In this document: one piece after another, positions 12,601 through 24,600 of the stretch | Layout: each line of letters begins with the position of its first letter | Position numbering within the stretch: the stretch's first letter is position 1 | Origin: Lycorma delicatula | Lineage: Eukaryota; Arthropoda; Insecta; Hemiptera; Fulgoridae | Direction: 5' to 3' | Assembly: GCF_047948215.1 (NCBI RefSeq) | Contig: NC_134455.1 | Location: forward strand, 165,336,575-165,400,574 | DNA: 64,000 nt | Notes under the pieces: model-generated | Told to the model about the DNA's origin: nothing | Seen by the model: the letters and a program-made list of their open reading frames with translations, nothing else | Databases searched by the model: none | Made by a program: the position numbers and the translations under genes

Positions 12601-15600
12601 ACTGTTTCATTCAACTTTTGTCCATAATTATTATAATGTGGACGTTGATTTAAGTGATCATCAGTCAATGGACTTTGAGGAGATTGGTTTTCTTTTTCAC
12701 TTAAATTATCATATTCCTTTTCTTTATTGTGTGTTACTTCATATTCCACATTATTATTAGCAATATCGTGATACTTATTACTAATATGAAGTATACCTGA
12801 TGGTAGAATATAGTCACCTGATTCCTTGCTATTATAGACATTGTAAGAATGCTTGTCTTCAGATTCTTACCTTTCCCTTTAGCCTTTGCTAAGTGAACTG
12901 AAACAGAAATCATTTTCAACAAAATTTAATTTACAACAAAATTTGAATCCCGGTCAGGCATGGCATTTTCACACACTAGAAAAATTGTCATTCATTTCAT
13001 CCTCTCAAGTAATACCGAACGGTAGTAAAAAAAAAATTATAAAGTCTGATAGTTCTGACTATTACCATCCGACCAAGATTAAACCATGCTTCATCTGTGA
13101 AAAACAATTTATTTAAAATGCCAATGATGCATCTAATAAAGTTCTAGAACAATTGACAAATAATATAATATAAAATACTATAATGAACCCTTTTAGCATA
13201 ATCAGCATTAGTTAGCTCATGGAAAACCTGCATTTGATATAGGTAACATTTCAGTATCCTCCTCACTGCAGTGTGAGCTGAAACTAGTGAAATGTTCTTT
13301 TCCTGGCTTAATCTCCACAAAGATTTATGAGGAGATTTTGTAACTGGCACTTTAATGTCCTGTACAACCTGCATCTTTAAAACTGTCCTGTGTCGGGCAT
13401 GTTTCTGGTCTAACACTAAACCTGTTTTATACAATTTTTTAACAGACTTCTGAATAACACTTTTCACTGGTGCTTCCTTTTCAAATTTCTCCCTGAACTT
13501 TCACAACACACAACATGAGATTTCATCTCTAAATATATTTCCATTACAAATACATATTCTTCAATAGTTAACAGCATTTTAACAAATAATAGCGTATGAT
13601 TATGCAACTTTGTTCAAAAGCCAGTGCTTGACACCGGCTGCCGATATATGTGCAGGCAATAAACAGTCCTTCCCACTCCATCTCCACTTGTACCAACATC
13701 TTCCACTTATCCATCTCACACTAGTAATATGCATTTTAACAAACATATGCATTTAGTATAAAGTATTGAGTGATGGGGTCTTGTTTAAGTTGATTTCTTT
13801 GTATATAGTATACATTTTTGCAATCAGGTGCAGTGTATGATCTCTAGCATCATTACATCACTGTGGATATTCTGTCTTGAATCAGTAATCACAGTGAATA
13901 CTCGAAGCACGATTGCTTCTAGATGATGCAATGTTTCACATCAGTGGTATAGTCAAGAAATAATTTTCTTATTTAGATCTGAGAGAAAAGTGAGGCTTGT
14001 GTTTATGATCAGCTCTAAGGTGTAGTTTTGATGGCCCTCTTTTATGCAGAGCAAAATTATCGGATTTATTTTCTTTCTTTTTTAGTTTGTCATCTCATAT
14101 CTACTTTGGTGGTTCTAGTTAGTTGAGCCTCAATTAGAAAACTATCAAACAGTAGTTATATTTCAACAGTGTAGAACTCTACCACTCTGATTAGATATCC
14201 ATATTCATGCTTACATTGGTGCTCACTTTAAATAACTCTGTTAGTTATTTTCTGCCAGGCTCATGTCAAAGATAGAGTTTACATATCTTTAGTAACAGAC
14301 ATAGAGATATTAAAGGCTCCTACTGCAATACATAGAATGACATTAAAGATATTACTGCTCCTATTGCAGTCATCTCTTCAGAGATTTTATTCAATTCATG
14401 GCTGAAATTGAATATCATCTGGATGAGACAAGCCATAGAATGTGTCTTTATGGAATTTTATTCATATTATCATAGAAATTTAATTGTTATTAAATATAAA
14501 ATACTGCAAACAGCATCTCTGTAGATTAAATAATTCATTTGATTTTATACCATAACATTTGCAATCAGGCAAAACTTATAAAACATTTTATGTTCATAGA
14601 GAATGAAATTTTACAAGGATAATTTCATGTGGAACAGAATAACAGATCCAAGAAGAAAATTAGAAATGTCAATATTTTCTTAATATTGCTGACCTCCACA
14701 GTGGAGTGATAATGTCAGCCTTTCATCTGGAGATCTCAGGTTTGAATCCTGGTCAGGCATGTCATTTTTCATAGCTAAGAATTCTTTTAGCTAAAATATA
14801 AAGTTTAGTTATTAAAAATACTTAATATGAGTTCTTTAATAGTAGATAAATTTTATGTGAAAGTAATACAAATAAAACAAAAGGTAGTGGTAAGTTGGAT
14901 TTGTTATAATGGAATTTATATAGGATACTGCAAACTGAGGTATTGCATAATTTAAGTAGTAAAATTATAAAGGATCAAAGATATCAAAAGCAGATTAGCA
15001 CTAATAAACTTACTTGTAGGAAATATGTCTCCCAGTATCAAGTATAACTCCTCTTTATATTTGTAATTACTCTCCATGTGAGTGTAATACTTAATGACAG
15101 TAAAATATGGATATCAGTAGGCAAAGAATGACAAAATTAAATAATACAGAAGAATGTAGAAGATTTGAAGGAACTTTTTTTTTAATGAATAGTTTTAAAA
15201 TGAATTTGAGGAAAAAATAGTAGAAATTGCTTTATAAATGTGTTAGTGGGCCAGGCATTAAGGCACTAAGTATAGTTATTTTAGTAACAGAAAAAAGTAA
15301 GAATAAAAACTACTGTAAAGGGACAGATTTTCAAATGCATGAGAAAATATAATAATTACATATTTATATGTAGTAAATACATAAGATTAATACTTGTACA
15401 TTAGTGCAAAATAAATGACTATATTATATGCTTTGGATCATATATAAAATAATATAAAAAAAATTAATAATATTTATTTATCTTAATAATATTTTTTTAA
15501 TTTATTTTACCTTCAGCTTCTTCATTAAATGGTAGCAAAAATTCCATCTATAGTCTGGCAATGAATCCAGCTGGTACTGTAATAGTTGCTGGGAGTACAG

Positions 15601-18600
15601 AGAAAGTTCTTAGAGTATGGGATCCTAGATCTTGCAATAAATTAATGAAACTTATTGGTAAGTTGATAGTAAGAGTAATACTCACTGATATGTTTTCTGT
15701 TTGCATGATAGTATTCCACTTATTAATGTGTATATATTTTCTTTTTCTTTCTGAAGTGGTTGGTGAAAATTCCTTTAGATACCCTCTCTAATTAATAAAC
15801 TTGCCCTCACCAACAGATATAAATTCTTCTTTTCTTATTTATCATTAATACCACCATTTAATTGATTAAAAAACAATCAGTAGATTCACTATTGATTGTA
15901 AATATAATTGTAAATTGCAATATAATAGTAACTGCATTCCAATCACTTTTTGTAAAAAAAAATCTTATAAAAATCATTTAAAAATTCCTGATTTCTGTTA
16001 AGCCTTACATTTATTTATTTAATTACTCTCTTTTAGCCATATTTTTCAGAAATTAAGTCTTCTGTCATCATTTGTTTATTTTCAAATTCATTACAGAATT
16101 TCAGTTGTCAGATTTAGTTGTCGCTCATAACTCTGCCTCAACATTATTGACAATTATTTAATTTTGTTAGGCACTTGCAACAGTAACTTATAGTGGCATT
16201 GCTAACAGTAACTTATATTCATAACTTTACATACAATATTTGAACAGTTTTTTAAATTACAATTATTCATTATTACTTCTTATTTCAAGGAATCATGATT
16301 TACAAAAATTTAATCAGAATTCTAAGTTTGTAACTTATGTTGTTCAAGAGTCACTGGATAAAAATTTCTTCATTGCTCATGCTTTATAACTTAACAGAAT
16401 GGAGAAGGGACTTTTTCAAATCATATTATCTCACAATCTAATTAGCAATATTCAGATTGTGTATGTGATTTTTTTTCAAATAAAATATAAATTTTGGTTA
16501 AAAATAGTTTTTCTTTGAAACCTTTTTACAATTAAAAACACATTTTTGACTGTATTGTGTTATAAGTTAAATCCAGTAATCTTTTTTTTAAATAACTTTT
16601 ATTTTACATAACCATTTATTACTCTTCTATTAATATATTGTATTAATAAATACACCTTTTTTTGCATAGAATTTCTGCTAGGCACCACAGAAAAATTGGT
16701 AAAATTTCCATGTGGGCACTTGCACAAACATTTGACCATGTACTAATTTAATAAATTCTAGTGTTTTAACTTACTGTTAATTAATTTTTTATTTGATTTA
16801 TAAATTTTAATGTTATAAATTACGTTAAAAAATACTGTATTACATTAATTTTCGGTAATGTGAGCCTGAACGTCCTCAACCTTAATATTTTTCAAATTGA
16901 AGTATGTTGAAAAATATGTTATATAATTAATAAAAATACTAGTTTCAAAAGTTGAAAGAGTGAAATTACCTTAGTATTCTTCCTTAAAATTTGTAATGGC
17001 AGTAGCGTTGTTATCAGCTGATTTGGGCAACTCCATCATATAGTCAACAATATATTTTTTTACAATAAATTTTTTTTAAATATATATTTTTCAACATACT
17101 TCAATTTGAAAAAGATTAAGGTTGAGGACGTTCAGGCTCACAATTACCTAATTTTGTTTTATAGGTGTGGTTTTTTTTTAAAAAACCAATTTATTGCTTA
17201 GAATATTTTTTTGTACAATTTACAGCAAATTCAAATATTATTCACATGGCTACTTGTTTTTTATTATTCCTGTTTGTTGTATATTAGGAATTTATATTAA
17301 AAAATCTTTCTTAAAGTTAGATAAATAAATTTAAAACTTTCATTTTGTAATATTACATTATAAAGAACATTTTATCATTGATGTTATAATCTATAAACAC
17401 TGGCATTGGCAAATTACTGTGAAATTTTTCCCATTTGCTTTGTTGTAATTTCTAACTTGCAAGTTAATAGGCAATAAGAGGTAAAGCTGGGAAGTTGATG
17501 TAACAAATTCATGTTTTAAAAAGTGTGCCATAGGATTTCATTCTTGCTCTATTCAAAAAAAAAAAAATAATAATTATTATTTCCCTTATTTTAAAAGAAT
17601 ATAAGGATATCACCTACATATCAACAGTTATATATTTTCACACGCATAGTAAAAAATTAATGAAATTGTTATTGATTTAAATTTCAGGCATTGATTCAGT
17701 GAACTAAGGCTCTTAAATTTAATTTAAATCCCTGTGTAAATCATAATCTAAACTCATTGGCTATTAATAATTCGTTAATGAGCTTGATTTTTTTTTTTTA
17801 GTATTCATAAGATGTACATTTTTTTTTTGTCTTCAGTCATTTGACTGGTTTGATGCAGCTCTCCAAGATTCCCTATCTAGTGCTAGTCGTTTCATTTCAG
17901 TATACCCTCTACATCCTACATCCCCAACAATTTGTTTTACATACTCCAAACGTGGCCTGCCTACACAATTTTTCCCTTCTACCTGTCCTTCCAATATTAA
18001 AGCGACTATTCCAGGATGCCTTAGTATGTGGCCTATAAGTCTGTCTCTTCTTTTAACTATATTTTTCCAAATGCTTCTTTCTTCATCTATTTGCCGCAAT
18101 ACCTCTTCATTTGTCACTTTATCCACCCATCTGATTTTTAACATTCTCCTATAGCACCACATTTCAAAAGCTTCTAATCTTTTCTTCTCAGATACTCCGA
18201 TCGTCCAAGTTTCACTTCCATATAAAGCGACACTCCAAACATACACTTTCAAAAATCTTTTCCTGACATTTAAATTAATTTTTGATGTAAACAAATTATA
18301 TTTCTTACTGAAGGCTCATTTAGCTTGTGCTATTCGGCATTTTATATCGCTCCTGCTATGTCCATCTTTAGTAATTTTACTTCCCAAATAATAAAATTCT
18401 TCAACCTCCATTATCTTTTCTCCTCCTATTTTCACATTCAGCGGTCCATCTTTATTATTTCTACTACATTTCATTACTTTTGTTTTGTTCTTGTTTATTT
18501 TCATGTGATAGTTCTTGTGTAGGACTTCATCTATGCCGTTCATTGTTTCTTCTAAATCCTTTTTACTCTCGGCTAGAATTACTATATCATCAGCAAATCG

Positions 18601-21600
18601 TAGCATCTTTATCTTTTCACCTTGTACTGTTACTCCGAATCTAAATTGTTCTTTAACATCATTAACTGCTAGTTCCATGTAAAGATTAAAAAGTAACGGA
18701 GATAGGGAACATCCTTGTCGGACTCCCTTTCTTATTAGGGCTTCTTTCTTATGTTCTTCAATTGTTATTGTTGCTGTTTGGTTCCTGTACATGTTAGCAA
18801 TTGTTCTTCTATCTCTGTATTTGAACCCTAATTTTTTTAAAATGCTGAACATTTTATTCCAGTCTACGTTATCGAAAGCCTTTTCTAGGTCTATAAACGC
18901 CAAGTATGTTGGTTTGTTTTTCTTTAATCTTCCTTCTACTATTAATCTGAGGCCTAAAATTGCTTCCCTTGTCCCTATACTTTTCCTGAAACCAAATTGG
19001 TCTTCTCCTAACACTTCTTCCACTCTCCTCTCAATTCTTCTGTATAAAATTCTAGTTAAGATTTTTGATGCATGACTAGTTAAACTAATTGTTCTGTATT
19101 CTTCACATTTATCTGCCCCTGCTTTCTTTGGTATCATAACTGTAACACTTTTTTTGAAGTCTGATGGAAATTCCCCATTTTCATAAATATTACACACCAG
19201 TTTGTATAATCTATCAATCGCTTCCTCACCTGCACTGCGCAGTAATTCTACAGGTATTCCGTCTATTCCAGGAGCCTTTCTGCCATTTAAATCTTTTAAT
19301 GCTCTCTTAAATTCAGATCTCAGTATTGGTTCTCCCATTTCATCCTCCTCAACTTCCTCTTCTTCCTCTATAACACCATTTTCTAATTCATTTCCTCCGT
19401 ATAACTCTTCAATATATTCCACCCATCTATCGACTTTACCTTTCGTATTATATATTGGTGTACCATCTTTGTTTAACACATTATTAGATTTTAATTTATG
19501 TACCCCAAAATTTTCCTTAACTTTCCTGTATGCTCCGTCTATTTTACCAATGTTCATTTCTCTTTCCACTTCTGAACACTTTTCTTTAATCCACTCTTCT
19601 TTCACCAGTTTGCACTTCCTGTTTATAGCATTTCTTAATTTCCGATAGTTCCTTTTACTTTCTTCATCACTAGCATTCTTATATTTTCTACGTTCATCCA
19701 TCAGCTGCAATATATCGTCTGAAACCCAAGGTTTTCTACCGGTTCTCTTTATTCCGCCTAAGTTTGCTTCTGCTGATTTAAGAATTTCCTTTTTAACATT
19801 CTCCCATTCTTCTTCTACATTTTCTACCTTATCTTTTTTACTCAGACCTCTTGCGATGTCCTCCTCAAAAATCTTCTTTACCTCCTCTTCCTCAAGCTTC
19901 TCTAAATTCCACCGATTCATCTGACACCTTTTCTTCAGGTTTTTAAACCCCAATCTACATTTCATTATCACCAAATTATGGTCGCTATCAATGTCTGTTC
20001 CAGGGTAAGTTTTGCAGTCAACGAGTTGATTTCTAAATCTTTGCTTAACCATGATATAATCTATCTGATACCTTCCAGTATCGCCTGGCTTTTTCCAAGT
20101 GTATATTCTTCTATTATGATTTTTAAATTGGGTGTTGGCAATTACTAAATTATACTTCGTGCAAAATTCTATAAGTCGGTCCCCTCTTTCATTCCTTTTG
20201 CCCAGCCCGTATTCACCCACTATATTTCCTTCCTTGCCTTTTCCAATGCTTGCATTCCAATCTCCAACTATTATTAAATTTTCATCCTTTTACGTGTTTA
20301 ATTGCTTCATCAATCTCTTCGTATACACACTCTACCTCATCATCATCATGGGCGCTTGTAGGCATATAGACGTTAACAATCGTTGTCGGTTTAGGTTTTG
20401 ATTTTATCCTTATTACAATGATTCTATCGTATGCAGTTTGAAATACTCTACTCTCTTCCCTATCTTCTTGTTCATCACGAAACCTACTCCTGCCTGCCCA
20501 TTATTTGACGCTGAGTTAATTACTCTAAAATCACCTGACCAAAAGTCACCTTCCTCTTCCCACCGAACCTCACTAATTCCTACTATATCCACATTTGTCC
20601 TACCCATTTCCCTTTTTAAATTTTCTAGCCTACCAACCATTTTCAAGCTTCTAACATTCCACGCTCCGACTCGTAGAATGTTATTTTTTAATTTTCTGGT
20701 GACCCCTTCCTTAGTAGTCCCCACCCGGAGATCCGAACGGGGGACTATTTTACCTCCGGAATATTTTACCAAGGAAGGCGCCTCCATTATTACTATGTGA
20801 AAATGCAAAGAGCCACATTTTCTTGGAAAAAAAAGCAGCTGTAGTTTTCCATTGCTTTCAGCTGCGCAGTACTCAGAGGACTGAGTGATGTTGATACGGC
20901 CGTTTAAGTCGTCCTGACTCACGCCCCTAACAACTACTGAAAGAGCTGCTGCCCTCTTTCAGGAATCATTCCTTAGTCTGGCTCTCAACAGATACCTCTC
21001 CGATATGGTTGCACCTTCGGTCCAGCTACTCTGTATCCCTGAGCACTCAAGCCCCCTTAATTAATTAATGTTTTTTAATTAGATTATGAAACTAATAATT
21101 TTAAGATTACCGGATTTTGAATCATCTGTGTAATCAGTTTTTACAGATTGCAGTACACACATTTTTGAGCACTTATTTCAACAAAATTTTATTATTTTTG
21201 TCACATATGATGATCTTGTTTATATGCTTTACTTAGCTACAAAGTGCATTCTCCTGTGCAGTTTAGTTTATTTTAATTTACTTTTTAATCTGAAGAGGGA
21301 TCTTCATTATTTTAAACAACTAGATGGCTAGTGATAAACAGCTGAATGATGTGTTTTTTATCATTGTTTATTGTATAACTTGTTTTTAAATTATTCATTA
21401 ATATGAAGGTTAATCTTTCTTTATATTTATTATAAAACTGTAATTAAAATATAATATTTGGATGAAACAGTTGAAATTAAACCTTTAGTTTTACTTGTTT
21501 GAAAACCATTACAATGTTAAATTCTTTGAAGAGAAAACTATGAAAGCTCATGTTAATCTACAATGAAAGATAAAAATAGATTGTAGGTAATGAAATAAAG

Positions 21601-24600
21601 ATTGTAACTTTTAAGAGGAAAATACTAAATAAAAAGAGCTACTAATATGCATGTCCATATTATAGAGTAAAATACAACCTTATTCAATCTATGCTAATTG
21701 TAATTTACTATTATTAGAAAAATTGACAAAATGAAAAATATTTAAATTTATAGCATGAAAAAATTACAGTTTTTAAAAAAGTTGTAGACTATTTTTTTTT
21801 TTTTTGTATGTCTAGACTGTGATTGAGAATAAGAAACGTAAAACTTTTTAAAATTAAATTTTTAAAACTTTCTAAAATTGCAGAAAGAAAAGAAATTGTA
21901 TAAAACTGGATTGTTCAATTAATGGGACATTAATTGAACAATCCAGTTTTATGAATTGTTTAATCCATAAAAATTTAGGTAGGCTATAAAATAGATTTAT
22001 AATTTATATTATTCAAAAACAGAATTTGATTTTTATATCAGCACTGCTAATTCCATTTAAATTAATTCTCTTCTAATTGGAGTGCCTCAAGGAAGTGTAT
22101 TAAGCCTTGTGTATTGTAGCCATCGACAGTATTACTAAATGTGTGCAGCTACATGTTTCATGTTCTTTATTTTTCTATGTATACTACATCTCATTCAATA
22201 ACCACAGCTGAGAGACTACTACAGAATACTATATCTCGCCTTGAAGCTTGGTCCAAGGTTATCAGCATTACCTTTTCACCTGAGAAAACAAAATTTATAG
22301 TCTTTTCTTGCCTGCAGGACCCTTTCATTCCACAAATTTTCCTCAATGGAGTGCTAATTTCTATTTCGCCAGAAAAGTTTTTAGGTATATTTTTTGATAG
22401 CCATCTTATGTGGGTCAAACAATCAAACAACTAAAAACGATCTGTTCCAAACTTCTAGATATGCTGCAAGTCCTTAGCAACCAGTTGGGGAGCCGATCGG
22501 TCATGTATATTATTATTCCTTAGTTCGTTCTCATTTAGATTATGGTTGTGTTGCCTACTCTTCAGTGTCTCAAGCTGAATATGTTAGATGTCATACATCA
22601 TGCTTTTGTTTGTCTTGTTACAGGTGCTTTTAGATTAAGCCCTGTCACTAGCATACTTGTTAAATATGGTGAACCATCATTTTGGGATAGACAGGATCAC
22701 TTACTTCCCCCGTCTTAACCAAATCACCTGGCTTTTAACACAGTCCTTGCAAATCTTAATTTACAAAATTATGAAGACTATCCACATTATAGTGCATCAT
22801 CTATGGGTGCCCAACATTTATTACACCTTATAATTGTTGACTCACATTCTATTTTTCCAACATACCCATGTTAATATCCTCCGTGGAGAATCAATCTTGT
22901 AAATTTTATGTTAGACTTTATGATATACAATAAAAAATCAACACCCCTGTTGTTTTTCAACAAATGTTTTACCATATTCTCTCCACGACAAACCTAGGTG
23001 CAATAACATACACAAATTGATGGAAAGAGAATGATACCATTGGATGCGCATTTGTTATTAATGGCAGAACCTATATGTTTGGTCTACCTAATATTACAAG
23101 CGTATTTACTGCTGAACTGTACGCTATCAATAAGGCTTTGAATATCGTTAACTCACAATGCCGCCATATTCTTATGTGCAGTGTCACATGCAGTGCCTTG
23201 TGCAGTGCTTTCCAAGCTATAGAAGATTTGAATTCTAAACATCCTCTTGTTACCAAGATCTATAATACAATCACTGAGTTGAACCATTGCAATAAACAAG
23301 TGAGTTTCTGCTGGATTCCTTGCCACATGGGAATTCTGGGTAAAGAACATGCAGATTCCGCTGCTAAAGACTCATGTAATCAACCATCCTTCACTGCTCA
23401 TATTACTACATCTGTCTTTATTAATTGTGTAAAACATACTATTTGTGCAAAATGTGACTGGACTGCTACAATTGATAACAAACTTCAGTTTATCAAAGAT
23501 ACTGTGATGCCATGGGACTCCTCGTGCAGAAAAGTTTGCCAAGAGAAAGTGGTTCTTTGCCAATTGCAGTTGGAACATACAAGAGTTACTCATGGGTTTT
23601 TGATGTCAGGAGAAAACACTCCATTATGCATACGATGCGACAGCCGCTTGACTCTGCGCCACATCCTTGTGGTTTGCGTAAGTTGTGTGGCCTTGCATCT
23701 TAAATATAAATTGCCCAAAAACATTCGACAAATCCTGGACAACAATAAGGAGATTTTAGATTGGGTGTTGTTTTTTCTTAAGGCTGTCCAAGTATACTCA
23801 GATATTTGATTTACTGTAGTGTGTATCGGCTCTTCATACTAGTTGCTATGTAGCAGTTGGAAGTTTTATTGTTCTCGATAAGAACAGAACTGTCGTCCTT
23901 CGTGACGGCAGTTCAGAAGTAGGAAAGACCCTGTCTAAAGGATGTCCGCAGGGCAGTGTATTAGGTCCACTCGTCTGGACCATCGAGTTTGATTCTCTCA
24001 TGCGGTTGCGCTTGCCTGGCGGCTGTCGTGTCGTGGCTTATGCCGACGATGGGCTGCTGCTGGTTGAGGGTAATTCGCGTGCTGAGATCGAGCTTAGAGC
24101 GGCACAGGCATGTAGGGTTTTGCGGTTGTGGAGTCTTCAGCATAAGATGGTTTTCAGTGCGGAGAAAACCACTATGATGTTTTTGAAGGGCCGTTTAGCT
24201 GCAACTCGCCATCCGCGGGTTGTGATGGACGGTCGTTCAATAGGTATGTCACCCTTCAGAAATATCTGGGTGTTATCCTTGATGAGAGGCTTCTCTTCAA
24301 GGAGCACCTTCAGTATGTGGCGAAGAAGGCAATTGATGCTTTCTTCGGCGTCCGTAGAGTGGTCCATCCCGATTGGGGGTTGAATTTCCGTACCATGCGG
24401 ATTCTTTATAAAGGCGTCTGTGAGGCCATTATGTTGTATGCTGCGCCCGTCTGGTCTCATCGTTTGCGGTACCAATGTTATAGGGACATTCTTTTACGAG
24501 CCCAGCGTCTTCTTTTGTTAGCGGTTGTCGGTGGTTACAGGACTGTCTCGCGAGAGGCGGTAACTGTGATTGCAGGCATCAAACCTGCGGATATTTCGGC

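Noticed and set aside
15561..15791. Free-standing small WD40 gene at 15561 or 27575
   Set aside because: They are WDR48 exons 4 and 5 read through their donor sites; both join neighbours in frame.
19202..19648. Ser-rich plus ORFs within the RTE-like copies (also 31282-31728 and 20438-20800)
   Set aside because: Low-complexity readings opposite the endonuclease/RT frame; they recur only because the element is repeated.
21900..21952. Reading the hairpin as a pre-miRNA
   Set aside because: A 3-nt loop and perfect 25-bp arms do not fit a Drosha/Dicer precursor, which needs a longer stem and larger loop.
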